In this document: one piece after another, positions 6,402-15,800 of the stretch | Layout of the letters: each line of letters begins with the position of its first letter | How positions within the stretch are numbered: position 1 is the first letter of the stretch | Source: Acidimicrobiaceae bacterium | Lineage (GTDB): Bacteria > Actinomycetota > Acidimicrobiia > Acidimicrobiales > Aldehydirespiratoraceae | Reading direction: 5' to 3' | Assembly: GCA_009844405.1 (NCBI GenBank) | Contig: VYBO01000091.1 | Span: 1-35,499, forward strand | Length of the DNA stretch: 35,499 nt | Made by a program: the position numbers and the translations under genes | The notes under the pieces: model-generated | Told to the model about the DNA's origin: nothing | The model's database searches: none | The model's input: the letters and a program-made list of their open reading frames with translations, nothing else

Positions 6402-7946
6402 TGCGGCTTCGGTCTCGCCCCCGCCGGCCATCAGCAGGCCCAGCGCCTGGACAGTGCACTCGGCTCGGGGAACCACCGCCACGATCCTGCCCTCGAACAT
6501 CACGGCCACGTCGTCGGAGAGGGCCATCACCTCGTCGAGGTCCTCGGATATGACCAGGATGGCCGTGCCCCGCTCCCGCTGGGCGACCAGACGCTCGTGG
6601 ATGTACTCCGCGGCGCCGATGTCGACCCCTCGGGTGGGTTGGGCGGCCAGCAGCACGGGCGGCTCGCCGTCCAACTCGCGGGCCAGGATCAGCTTCTGGA
6701 TGTTGCCGCCCGACAGCGAGCTGGTAGTGGTCGAGAGGTCTGGTGTCTTGACCGCGTACTCGTGCACCAGGTTCTCGCCGTGGGTCTTGATGGCGGTGGT
6801 GCGGAGCACCCCGCGGCTGGAGAACCGGGGCTCGGCGTGGGCCAGCAGCATGAGGTTCTCCGACACGCTGAAGCTGCCGATGGCGCCGTCGCGCATGCGC
6901 TCCTCGGGTATGAAGGCCAGGCCGGCGTGACGCACCTGTCTCGGCTCGGCCCCGGTGACGTCGGCGCCGTCGATCGACACGCTGCCTGCGGCCACCGGCC
7001 GCAGGCCGGCGATCGCCTCGGCCAGCTCGCGCTGGCCGTTGCCCGAGACGCCCGCGACGCCGAGGATGCGCCCGCCGCGCACGTCGAGGTCCAGGTCCTT
7101 CACTGCCTCGGTGCCCCGGTCCCCCACGACCGTGAGGCCCTTGACGCTGAGCCGCACCCCCCGGTCCTCGGTCTCGGCCATGTCGGGGGCCAGCTTCACC
7201 GGCCGCCCCACCATCATGTGGGCCAGACCCTCCCGGTCGGTGTCGGCCGGGACGGTCGTGCCCACGACGCAGCCGTCTCGCAGCACCGTGATCCGGTCGG
7301 CCAATGCCAGGACCTCGTGCAGCTTGTGCGAGATGAAGATCAGCCCCTGCCCGTCGTCGGCCATCCGCCGCAGCGTGACGAACAGGTCGTCGACCTCGCC
7401 CGGGGTGAGCACCGCGGTGGGCTCGTCCAGCACCAGCAGGCGGGCCTCGCGCAGCAGGGCCTTGACGATCTCCACCCGCTGGCGCTCGCCCACCGCGAGC
7501 TGCCACAGGTAGGCGTCGGGCTGAACGTCCAGCCCGTAGGTCTCGGACAGCTCGACGATGCGGGCCCTGACGCCCGCGAGGTCGGGCCGGCCCTTGCGGT
7601 GGGACTTCAATCCGAGAGCCACGTTCTCGGTGACGGTGAGGGTCGGCACCAGCATGAAGTGCTGGTGGATCATGCCGATCCCGGCGGCGATGGCCGTTGC
7701 CGGCGAGTGCACCCGGGACTGCTCGCCGTCTAGGAAGACCTCGCCGCTGTCGGGAGCGTACAGCCCGAACAGGATCTTCATGAGCGTGCTCTTGCCCGCC
7801 CCGTTCTCGCCCAGCAGGGCGTGTATCTCCCCCGCCTGGACGTCGAAGTCGACGGAGTCGTTGGCCAGCACCCCGGGGAAGCGCTTGGTGATGCCGCGCA
7901 TCTCCAGCAGCGGCGCCTCCGTGCGCTCCCCCGGGGCGTCTGTCAT
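6399..7946 (-). CDS. ABC transporter ATPase, double nucleotide-binding domain (BMP/nucleoside type)
   Basis: 515 residues with two ATPase halves, as in nucleoside importers such as YufO/NupA. The first half has Walker A GENGAGKST (46-54), signature LAVGERQRVE (about 150) and Walker B LLVLDEPTAVL (about 168). In the second half Walker A is degenerate (GVSGNGQRE, about 300), the signature LSGGNIQK is normal (about 412) and Walker B reads LLAAQPTRGVD, with Gln replacing the Asp-Glu pair, which is usual in this subfamily. It lies 28 bp after the BMP lipoprotein gene and powers the import system encoded here. Its stop codon is formed by the repeat. Confidence 0.93.
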   Translation of the reverse strand: MTDAPGERTEAPLLEMRGITKRFPGVLANDSVDFDVQAGEIHALLGENGAGKSTLMKILFGLYAPDSGEVFLDGEQSRVHSPATAIAAGIGMIHQHFMLVPTLTVTENVALGLKSHRKGRPDLAGVRARIVELSETYGLDVQPDAYLWQLAVGERQRVEIVKALLREARLLVLDEPTAVLTPGEVDDLFVTLRRMADDGQGLIFISHKLHEVLALADRITVLRDGCVVGTTVPADTDREGLAHMMVGRPVKLAPDMAETEDRGVRLSVKGLTVVGDRGTEAVKDLDLDVRGGRILGVAGVSGNGQRELAEAIAGLRPVAAGSVSIDGADVTGAEPRQVRHAGLAFIPEERMRDGAIGSFSVSENLMLLAHAEPRFSSRGVLRTTAIKTHGENLVHEYAVKTPDLSTTTSSLSGGNIQKLILARELDGEPPVLLAAQPTRGVDIGAAEYIHERLVAQRERGTAILVISEDLDEVMALSDDVAVMFEGRIVAVVPRAECTVQALGLLMAGGGETEAA

Positions 7947-7974
7947 CAGTCGGCCCTGACGTCCGGCGTCCGGC

Positions 7975-10152
7975 TCAGCCGACGCCGGTGGACAGCGAGC
8001 CGTCGGTGAAGCCCGCCACCGCGCCGTCGATGGCCGCCCGGGCGTCGGTGGGCAGATCGTAGGCGTCGTTGTGCTCGATCACCAGCCCGCCGTTGGCGAA
8101 GTCGATGATGTAGGCGCTGCCGCCCATCGAGCCTGCCTGGATGTCGCGGACCAGGTCGTCGAGCACCACGTCCCACTTGTAGACCTGGTTGGCCACCACC
8201 ACTTCGGGGCCGACCGAGGTCTGGTTGGACTGGGTGCCGAACCACGGGACGCCGTTCTCGCGGGCGACGCCGATGGCGCCCACCGTCATCTGGGCGGTGC
8301 CGGTGAGCACGGCGTGGCCGTTGGCGATGAACGACTGGGCCGCCTCGGCGGCCAGCTGCACGTCGGCGAAGGAGTCGGTGTACACCGCGCTGGCGGTGCC
8401 GCCGGCGTCCTCCACGCCGGCCCGGAAGCCGTCCACGAACAGCTTGGCGTCGCCGACTTCGATCGGTCCGACGATCCCCACCGGGGAGTCGCCGGCCAGC
8501 CTGGCCGCCATGGCGCCCATGGCGTAGCCGCCCTGGTCGGACCGGGTGGTGTAGGCGGAGATGTTGGGCTGACCGAAGGTCTCCACCGAGGTTCCCCACG
8601 CGAACGCGGTGTCGGGGAACGCCGGGGCGATCTCCTCGAGGAGGCCTCCGTACTGGGAGCCGTGGGCGATGACGAGGTGGTAGCCGTCCTCCGCGTAGTT
8701 GCGCAGAGCCACCCCGGCGTCCTCCACGATGAAGGTGCCCGGCGTGATGGCGACCTCGCTCAGCAGCCCGGCGTCCTCCATGCGGTGCAGGGCGTCGACG
8801 ATGGACTGGCTGAAGGCCAGATCGTTCTCCGCGCTGGGCGTCACCACCGCGGCCCGCAGCGGCTCGGCCATGAAGCCGGCCACGGCCGCGTCTCCTGCGG
8901 CTCGCACGTCGGCGGGCAGGTCGTAGGCGTCGTTGTACTCGAGCACCAGCCCGCCGTTGGCGAAGTCGATGATGTACGCGCTGCCGCCCATCGAGCCTGC
9001 CTGGATGTCGCGCACCAGGTCGTCGAGCACCACGTCCCACTTGTAGACCTGGTTGGCCACCACGATCTCGGGTGCCACGCTGGTCTGGTTGGACTGGGTG
9101 CCGAACCACGGGACGCCGTTCTCGCGGGCGACGCCGATGGCGCCCACCGTCATCTGGGCGGTGCCGGTGAGCACGGCGTGGCCGTTGGCGATGAACGACT
9201 GGGCCGCCTCGGCGGCCAGCTGCACGTCGGCGAAGGAGTCGGTGTACACCGCGCTGGCGGTGCCGCCGGCGTCCTCCACGCCGGCCCGGAAGCCGTCCAC
9301 GAACAGCTTGGCGTCGCCGACTTCGATCGGTCCGACGATCCCCACCGGGGAGTCGCCGGCCAGCCTGGCCGCCATGGCGCCCATGGCGTAGCCGCCCTGG
9401 TCGGACCGGGTGGTGTAGGCGGAGATGTTGGGCTGACCGAAGGTCTCCACCGAGGTTCCCCACGCGAACGCGGTGTCGGGGAACGCCGGGGCGATCTCCT
9501 CGAGGAGGCCTCCGTACTGGGAGCCGTGGGCGATGACGAGGTGGTAGCCGTCCTCCGCGTAGTTGCGCAGAGCCACCCCGGCGTCCTCCACGATGAAGGT
9601 GCCCGGCGTGATGGCGACCTCGCTCAGCAGCCCGGCGTCCTCCATGCGGTGCAGGGCGTCGACGATGGACTGGCTGAAGGCCAGATCGTTCTCCGCGCTG
9701 GGCGTCACCACCGCGGCCCGCAGCGGCTGCGGTCCAGCGTCCTCAGGTTCGGACGCGGCCGCTGCGGCCGCGGCAGCAGCCGCCTCGGCCTCGGCGGCGG
9801 CTGCAGCCGCCTCGGCTGCCTCCGCCCCGGCTGCCTCCGCCTCGGCCTCCGCGTCGGCCAGGGCGGCCTCGAGTTCGGCGACGACTTCGGGATCTACCGT
9901 TCCCTCCGCCGCATCCATGGCTTCTGCCAGGGCCGCCTCGGCCTCGGCGGCGGCTGCAGCCGCCTCGTCAGCTCGGGCGGCGGCCGCGTCGGCCTCGGCC
10001 TGCGCCGCGGCCGCGTCGGCCTGGGCGGCGGCGGCGGCTGCCTCGGCTTCTGCCTGGGCGGCGCCGTCGTCGGCTTCATCGTCGCCGCATGAGGCTGCTA
10101 GCAGCCCGAACACTGCGAATACGACGACCAGCCGGCGCAATCGTCTAGTCAT
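7975..10152 (-). CDS. BMP-family substrate-binding lipoprotein with two tandem BMP domains and Ala-rich stalk
   Basis: 725 residues, about twice the usual BMP/PnrA length. A signal peptide (RRLRRLVVVFAVFGLL) ends in the lipobox AASC. Residues about 24-143 are almost entirely Ala, Glu, Asp and Gln, a likely coiled-coil stalk. Two BMP (basic membrane protein, nucleoside-binding) domains follow, each starting LRAAVVTPSAENDLAFSQS and spaced 288 codons apart. The first roughly 215 residues of the domains are identical; the last roughly 70 differ (for example SVAPEIVV against SVGPEVVV, LVLEYND against LVIEHND). GGAGGG precedes the ATG at 10152. Its neighbours are the two permeases and the ATPase, so it is the receptor of that importer. 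The ligand is inferred from the family only. Confidence 0.92.
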   Translation of the reverse strand: MTRRLRRLVVVFAVFGLLAASCGDDEADDGAAQAEAEAAAAAAQADAAAAQAEADAAAARADEAAAAAAEAEAALAEAMDAAEGTVDPEVVAELEAALADAEAEAEAAGAEAAEAAAAAAEAEAAAAAAAAAASEPEDAGPQPLRAAVVTPSAENDLAFSQSIVDALHRMEDAGLLSEVAITPGTFIVEDAGVALRNYAEDGYHLVIAHGSQYGGLLEEIAPAFPDTAFAWGTSVETFGQPNISAYTTRSDQGGYAMGAMAARLAGDSPVGIVGPIEVGDAKLFVDGFRAGVEDAGGTASAVYTDSFADVQLAAEAAQSFIANGHAVLTGTAQMTVGAIGVARENGVPWFGTQSNQTSVAPEIVVANQVYKWDVVLDDLVRDIQAGSMGGSAYIIDFANGGLVLEYNDAYDLPADVRAAGDAAVAGFMAEPLRAAVVTPSAENDLAFSQSIVDALHRMEDAGLLSEVAITPGTFIVEDAGVALRNYAEDGYHLVIAHGSQYGGLLEEIAPAFPDTAFAWGTSVETFGQPNISAYTTRSDQGGYAMGAMAARLAGDSPVGIVGPIEVGDAKLFVDGFRAGVEDAGGTASAVYTDSFADVQLAAEAAQSFIANGHAVLTGTAQMTVGAIGVARENGVPWFGTQSNQTSVGPEVVVANQVYKWDVVLDDLVRDIQAGSMGGSAYIIDFANGGLVIEHNDAYDLPTDARAAIDGAVAGFTDGSLSTGVG
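8220..9727 (-). repeat. Intragenic tandem duplication, about 644 bp identical at 864-bp offset
   Basis: 8220-8863 and 9084-9727 read the same base for base in every line I compared. The bases just below each block (about 8000-8219 against 8864-9083) are clearly homologous but diverged. The 864-bp period is 288 codons, so the frame is kept. The pattern suggests a duplication with later homogenisation of one part, or an assembly collapse/expansion. Confidence 0.9.
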
Positions 10153-10246
10153 GTCTGTCTGTCCCTCCTGGATGTGGTCCCGGATAGTCGGGTGTCTTGC
10201 ATCGTGTGACTCTACGGCCTGTCGCTCCGGCTTGCCCGGGTTGCCG

Positions 10247-11182
10247 CTAGTGGCCCCGTACGAACGGCAGCGTGAGCGCCGCGGGCTGGGCGGCGGTGCG
10301 GCGTGCGATCACCACCAGCGCGACGATGGTGAGCAGCGCGGGCGCCATGGTCGTGAAGCTGGATGCTGCGCCGGTGACCAGGCCGGCGGTCTTCCACTGG
10401 TTGACGGTGGAGGTGACCAGCCCGTACAGGAGCGAGCCGGCCACCACGCCGGTGGGCCGCCACGCCCCGAAGTACACGAGGGCGATGGCGATGAAGCCGA
10501 TCTGGTTGGTGAGGTTGTGCTGGAAGATCCCGATCTCGATGGCCAGTGCGGCCCCAGCCAGTCCGGCCAGCCCGTTGCCGATGATGATGCAGATCGACCG
10601 TGTCCGGGCCACCGACACGCCGAGGCTGTCGGCGGCCTCCGGCGTCTCGCCGACCGCTCGGACGTTGAGACCGAAGGTGGTGCGGTTCACCAGCAGGGTC
10701 AGCCCCGGCACCAGCAGCATCGACACGTAGACGAGCAGGTTGTGGTTGAAGAACATGTCGCCGATCCTCGGGATGTCCGACAGCAGCGGGATGGCCAGCT
10801 TGTCGAAGCTCGATATGGGACGGGGCGTGCCCACCCACTCCTCGAACAGCAACGCGCTCATGCCCAGCCCGAACAGGAATATCCCGATCCCGCTGATGCC
10901 CTGCTCGGCCCGGAACACGACGGTGACCGTGGCGTACACCACCCCCAGCAGCACGCCCACCCCGATCCCGACCAGCAGCCCCACGGTGATGCTGTCGGTC
11001 TGGAGCACGGCCCAGTAGGAGAAGAACGCGCCCAGCAGCATCACCCCGTCCACGCCGAGGTTCAGCACGCCGCTGCGCTGCCCCAGTGTCTCGCCCAGGG
11101 CGGCCAGCAGGTACGGGGTGGCCAGCCGCACGCCCGAGGCGAAGGTGGCCACTGTGAATGTGACGGTGATGAAGTCGGTCAC
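10247..11182 (-). CDS. ABC transporter permease (BMP/nucleoside type, second subunit)
   Basis: 311 residues, highly hydrophobic, of the BPD_transp_2 (branched-chain/ribose) permease class and closest to YufQ/NupC-type subunits. The hallmark GVLNLGVDGVMLLGAFFSYW lies near residue 40, RAVGETPEAADSLGVSV is the cytoplasmic ATPase-contact loop, and GIFQHNLTNQIGFIAIALVYFGAWRPTG is typical. About eight to nine membrane helices are expected. It starts with GTG at 11182, overlapping the stop of the upstream permease (GTGA), so the two are probably translationally coupled. Confidence 0.92.
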   Translation of the reverse strand: MTDFITVTFTVATFASGVRLATPYLLAALGETLGQRSGVLNLGVDGVMLLGAFFSYWAVLQTDSITVGLLVGIGVGVLLGVVYATVTVVFRAEQGISGIGIFLFGLGMSALLFEEWVGTPRPISSFDKLAIPLLSDIPRIGDMFFNHNLLVYVSMLLVPGLTLLVNRTTFGLNVRAVGETPEAADSLGVSVARTRSICIIIGNGLAGLAGAALAIEIGIFQHNLTNQIGFIAIALVYFGAWRPTGVVAGSLLYGLVTSTVNQWKTAGLVTGAASSFTTMAPALLTIVALVVIARRTAAQPAALTLPFVRGH

Positions 11183-12414
11183 GGCTCGCTCTCCAGGGTG
11201 CGGACCGGGTCGTCGCCGCCGGGTGCGTCTGCGTCGGCGGGTTCCGGCGTCCCGGCCTCATCGACGACCGGCGCTTGGGGGGCGCCCGCCACTTCGTGCT
11301 CGGCGGCCTCGCCGGCAATCGACATGTAGCGCGACAGCCGCTCGCGCAGCGTGTTGCTGCTGACCACGAACACCACGATCAGGCCGTTGAGCCCGATCAC
11401 GAGGTCCACCGGGATCTGTATGACCCGCTGCATCGCGTTGGCCCCGACCAGCAGGCCTCCGAACAGGAACGACGACGGGATCGTGAACAGCGGGTGCAGG
11501 CCTCCGAACAGCGCAGCCACGATGCCGTTGAAGCCGGCCGAGCCGGTGAAGCCGGTGGCGAAGCCCTCGGTCTGCAGGCGGTGGGTCTCGCTCCCGAACA
11601 CCAGGCAGGCTCCGGCCAGGCCGCCCAGCGCGCCGCTGATGGTGAGCGCGAGCATGGTCATGCGCTTCACCGGCATCCCCGCGTAGCGGGCCGCGGGGGC
11701 GCTGGCGCCCACCGCCCGCACCCGGTAGCCGGTGGTGGTGCGCCACAGGAAGAACCAGGCGACGGCGGCCGCGATCAGGGCCACCACCACGCCCAGGTGG
11801 AAGCGGGTGCCCTCGATCAGGATCGGCAGGTCGGCGTTCTCCGACAGGCGCTTGGTCTGGGGGATGCGGGTGCCCAACTCTATCTGCCTGGGATCCATCA
11901 GCGGGGCCCGCAGCAGGTAGTTGAACAACTGCACGGCCACGAGGTTGAGCATGATGGTGGACAGGATCTCGTTGACGCCCAGGTACGCCTTGAGGGCTCC
12001 GGGAATGCCGCCCCAGACGGCGCCGCCCACCAGTCCCATGAACAGCACCAGCGGGATCATGATTATCGCCGGCAGGTCGGGCACCGCCAGCGCGGTCATC
12101 GTGGAAAGCAGCCCGCCCGCGATGATCTGGCCCTCCCCGCCGATGTTGATCACCTTGGCCCGGAAGGCGACGCAGATGCCTGTCCCCACGAACAGCAGGG
12201 GCATTGCCTTGGCCGCAGATTCGGCCAGCTCCTCGGTGCCCCCGAACGCACCCTTGAGCAGCTCCCCGTAGCCCTCCAGCGGGTTGGCGCCCAGGCCGAG
12301 GATCATGGCTGCGCCGATGAGCAGGGCCAGGACCACCGCCGAGCCGCCGACGCTGATCCCGCCGATGCGCGCCAGCGTGGCGCGGCGCGACCTCAAGCCG
12401 CTGCTACTGGCCAT
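11179..12414 (-). CDS. ABC transporter permease (BMP/nucleoside type, first subunit)
   Basis: About 411 residues of the BPD_transp_2 class, similar to YufP/NupB. It shows FRAKVINIGGEGQIIAGG, GVNEILSTIMLNLVA and the ATPase-contact loop RAVGASAPAARYAGMPVKR, then TGSAGFNGIVAALFGGLHP. After the last helix (about residue 360) there is a polar, acidic, Pro-rich C-terminal tail of roughly 50 residues that is unusual for a permease. I took ATG 12414; a TTG at 12477 would add 21 residues of unlike composition. It opens the importer operon, with permease, permease, lipoprotein and ATPase in that order. Confidence 0.9.
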   Translation of the reverse strand: MASSSGLRSRRATLARIGGISVGGSAVVLALLIGAAMILGLGANPLEGYGELLKGAFGGTEELAESAAKAMPLLFVGTGICVAFRAKVINIGGEGQIIAGGLLSTMTALAVPDLPAIIMIPLVLFMGLVGGAVWGGIPGALKAYLGVNEILSTIMLNLVAVQLFNYLLRAPLMDPRQIELGTRIPQTKRLSENADLPILIEGTRFHLGVVVALIAAAVAWFFLWRTTTGYRVRAVGASAPAARYAGMPVKRMTMLALTISGALGGLAGACLVFGSETHRLQTEGFATGFTGSAGFNGIVAALFGGLHPLFTIPSSFLFGGLLVGANAMQRVIQIPVDLVIGLNGLIVVFVVSSNTLRERLSRYMSIAGEAAEHEVAGAPQAPVVDEAGTPEPADADAPGGDDPVRTLESEP

Positions 12415-12476
12415 CCGTCGGGGAACGGGCGCCGGGCAGCCGGCTAGGAGTGCGACAAGCGGACGGGCATCCGACA

Positions 12477-12506
12477 ATGCTTGACGCGCGATGGCCTTGT
12501 TGTCAA
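12477..12506 (-). promoter_or_regulatory. Possible promoter of the BMP importer operon
   Basis: On the minus strand TTGACA (12506-12501) is followed after 18 bp by AAGCAT (12482-12477). The -35 box is perfect but the -10 box matches TATAAT poorly. The site lies in the gap between the 105-residue protein and the first permease, where a promoter is expected. Confidence 0.35.
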
Positions 12507-12516
12507 CACAGAACGG

Positions 12517-12834
12517 TCAACTCTCGCCCTCGGGAGGCTCCGACAGCAGGTCCCCCGCGGTGGCCAGCACTTCGGCGAGCTTGGCGGCGTTGTCGTACAC
12601 GGCTCTCAGGTAGTACTCGCTGACCGCCTCGTGGCCTGGGAACGGGGGCCGTCCCAGTGACCTCACCACTGCGGACGGATCGGTCGAGACGGTCACCTCC
12701 TCCACCGGGGGAAGCTTGTCGGGCGAGCCCCAGAAGTCGCCGGAGGTCTTGGCCGACCCCGGGGCCGTGCCCTTGCCCCTGCCCCGCCGGGATCGTCTGC
12801 GGGCGGCGTCGGCGCCGTTGGAGGAGGCGTTCAC
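12517..12834 (-). CDS. Conserved-looking hypothetical protein coupled to the SNF2 helicase
   Basis: About 105 residues of no family I recognise. The first 35 residues are basic ([12 protein letters not shown]), suggesting nucleic-acid contact. The rest is a compact, probably helical stretch with FWGSPDKLPP and GHEAVSEYYLRAVYDNAAKLAEVLATAGDLL. The GTG start at 12834 overlaps the helicase TGA by GTGA, so it is likely a partner or accessory of the helicase made by coupled translation. The frame is open far upstream, but that region is a shadow of the helicase. Confidence 0.65.
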   Translation of the reverse strand: MNASSNGADAARRRSRRGRGKGTAPGSAKTSGDFWGSPDKLPPVEEVTVSTDPSAVVRSLGRPPFPGHEAVSEYYLRAVYDNAAKLAEVLATAGDLLSEPPEGES

Positions 12835-15800
12835 GAGCCGCCTCCCGCACTGTGCGACCCGTTGTCGCCGTTGTCGTCGATGAGCAGCAGGTCGGGGTCG
12901 ATACCCAACGCGGCCCGCAACTGGTCGCTGTCGAGGTCGCCCACCGAGGAGGACTTGGGCAGCACAACCTCCGCGATGCGGCGCTTGCCCGCCACGACCT
13001 CCTCGACCCGCTCGTCCACGGTGCCGGGGCACACCAGCCGGTGGCACACCACCGTGTTGCGCTGGCCGATGCGCCAGGCCCGGTCGCGGGCCTGGTCCTC
13101 CACAGCCGGGTTCCACCAGCGGTCATAGAGCACGACATGGTTGGCCGCGGTCAGGTTCAGTCCGGTGCCGCCGGCCTTCAGTGACAGCACCAGGGCGCCG
13201 GGTCCCCGACCCTTCTGGAACGACTGCACCAGCCGGTCGCGGGCGCCGCGGGCCAGACCGCCGTGATAGCAGCTGACGTCCAGCCCGGTCCGCTCGCTGA
13301 GATGGGCCGCCAGCCGCTCGCCCCAGGTGGCGAAGTGGGTAAAGATCAGCATCCGCTCGCCCGCGGCGAACACCTGGCCCACGATCTGCTCCAGCCGGGC
13401 CAGCTTGCCCGAGCGCCCGTCCAGATCGCCGCCGTCGTCCTCGTAGTTGACCGGGTGGTTGCAGATCTGCTTGAGGGCGGTGATGGCGGCCAGGACCGCG
13501 CCCTTGCGCTCCGGTCCGCCCTCGGCCCGCTGCACCTCGGAGCGGGCCACCAGCTCATCCAGGACCGCCTGGTAGAGCCCGACCTGCTCGGCCGTCATCG
13601 TGCAGTGATCGAGTTCGTCGATGCGGTCGGGAAGCTCGGCGGCGATGGCCGGCTCGGCCTTGGTCCTGCGGAACACGAGGATGCCGTTGAGCGCGGCCAG
13701 CGCGCCCTCGCCGGCCGCGGCCGCCTTGGGCGCCGCGGCCGGCACCGCCGTCGTGAGGGCCTGCGATCCGTTGGACGACTCCGACCCATTGGATCCCGCC
13801 ACGCCGTCGGGGCTCGTCTCAGGGCTCTTGGAAGCCCTCGACATCTCGGCGATGAACCGGTTGCGGGCACCGAGCAGCCCCGGGTTGCAGAAGTCCATGA
13901 GGGCCCAAAGGTCGCCCAAGCCGTTCTCGATCGGGGTGCCGGTCAGCGCGACCCGGCAGCGGGCCTCGAGCCGGCGCAACTGCTGGGCGGTCTCGCTGGC
14001 CGGGTTCTTGATGGCCTGGGCCTCGTCGAGGACCACAGTCGACCACTCGACCTTCTCGAGCACATCCAGGTCGCGCATGGTCGTGCCGTAGGTGGACACC
14101 ACCAGGTCGGCGCCCCGGACCATCGCGGGCACCCGGTCGGCGGGCGTGCGGTTGGGGCCGTGATGGACGACGACGCGCAGGCCCGGCACGAACCGGCGGG
14201 CCTCGCTGGCCCAGTTGCCCACCACCGCGGGGGGCGCGGCCACCAGCGAAGGGCCCTGGCTGCGGGTGAGGTATATGTGGGCCAGCATCGTGGGGGTCTT
14301 GCCCAGGCCCATGTCGAGGGCCAGGCATCCGCCGAGACCGGCCTGCTCCAGGAAGCCGAGCCAGATCAGGGCGTCGGCCTGGTAGGTGCGCAGCGTCCCG
14401 TTGAAGCCGTCCGGCTCGGTGGGGAGTTCAGCGGGTATGTGGCGGGCACTCCGGATCAGTTCCGCGGCCCAACCCTCTCCCGCGATCATCGTGACCCCGG
14501 CCAGGGGCGATCCCTCCAGGCCGAGGGCGTGGCGCAGCATGTCGGCGCCGGTCAACCGGGTCATGTCGGCCCGCTCGGCCAGCGCGGCCGCGGCTTCGTT
14601 CAGGTCGACGCGGTCGAGCTCCACCCACCGTCCGCGGCTCTTCACCAGAGGCCGAGCCTGGGTGGCCAGCTCGCGGATCTCGGCAGCGGTCAGCTCGATG
14701 TCGTCGAAGGCGACCGACCAGCGGACATCGGCGAGTTGCCGGGCCCCCACCACGGTCTCGGAGGCCTCCACCGACGTGAGTCGCAACGACGGCCTGGGGC
14801 GGCGGCGCGACAGAGCCGGGACCCGCACGTCGTATCCGACGGCCTGAAGGATCTGCCCGGTCTCGGTCATCAGCTGCCAGGCCTCGTCGGCGTTGAGGAT
14901 CACTTCTCCCCGGCGGCGGCCCCCGAGCCGCACAAGTTCGGGGAAGAGCCGTTCCAGGCGGGCCATCTGGTGCTTCACCGCTTGGCGCCTCGCCCGCGAC
15001 GCGATGACCAGGGCCCGCTCGACGGGTTGGAGTTCGCCTGCGCTCGACTCGGACAGCACCGACAGGTGCCAGGCGCCGATGTCGTCTGGAGGATCGAGCT
15101 GCACGATCAGGCGCAGACGGCGGTCGTAGGACTCCGTTGCCGGCCGGGCCCACTGGTCCAGCCGTCGGGTCAGGTCCGCGACGTGGCGGCTCGGCACGTC
15201 GAAGGGGGTGCCGTCGAGTCTGGCCAGGGCCGTCTCGGCCACATCGGCCTTGGTGCGCGGCAACGGCGGTGGCGCGGGGGCTTCGAGCCGCTCGGCTGCT
15301 TCGGTGGCGACAGCGTCGACGATGTCGGCCAGCGCCGCCTGTGTGAACGCGGTCGCGTCCCGCTGGTTCTCGAACGCGGCCGCGGCTCCGGGCCGCGACT
15401 CCGCCAGCGCGGCGATCACGTCGGTCTCCACCAGCGCGGGGGCCCAGCGCACCACGTAGGTGGCGCTGTCGGAGCGCGTCGCGGCCGGACCGTTGGAGCC
15501 GTCGCCCTCGGCATCGTCCATGCGGTAGCGGCGGCGAACCTTCTTGAGCTGGGGAACCATGCGTCCCTGCGCTGCGAGCCGCACCGCCAGCGCGGCCACC
15601 AGGCCAAGCCAGGAGACGCTGGCCCCGATGCCGTCCTCCTCGGCCGCCTCGCCCAGGGCGACCAGCCACCCGAGACAGCTCTCGATGGGCGCCGACACCG
15701 CGTCGGCCCGGGCCCCGCCTGGGACCTTCACCGGGCGGTGCTGGCTCCAGTCGACGGTGCCGGCCCCGCTGTCGCGCAGCCGCCGCATCACGTCGGGAGC

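Noticed and set aside
7946-9463. 505-codon alternative frame inside the BMP lipoprotein showing long repeats
   Set aside because: Its repeats merely reflect the DNA duplication; the BMP motifs are in the other frame.
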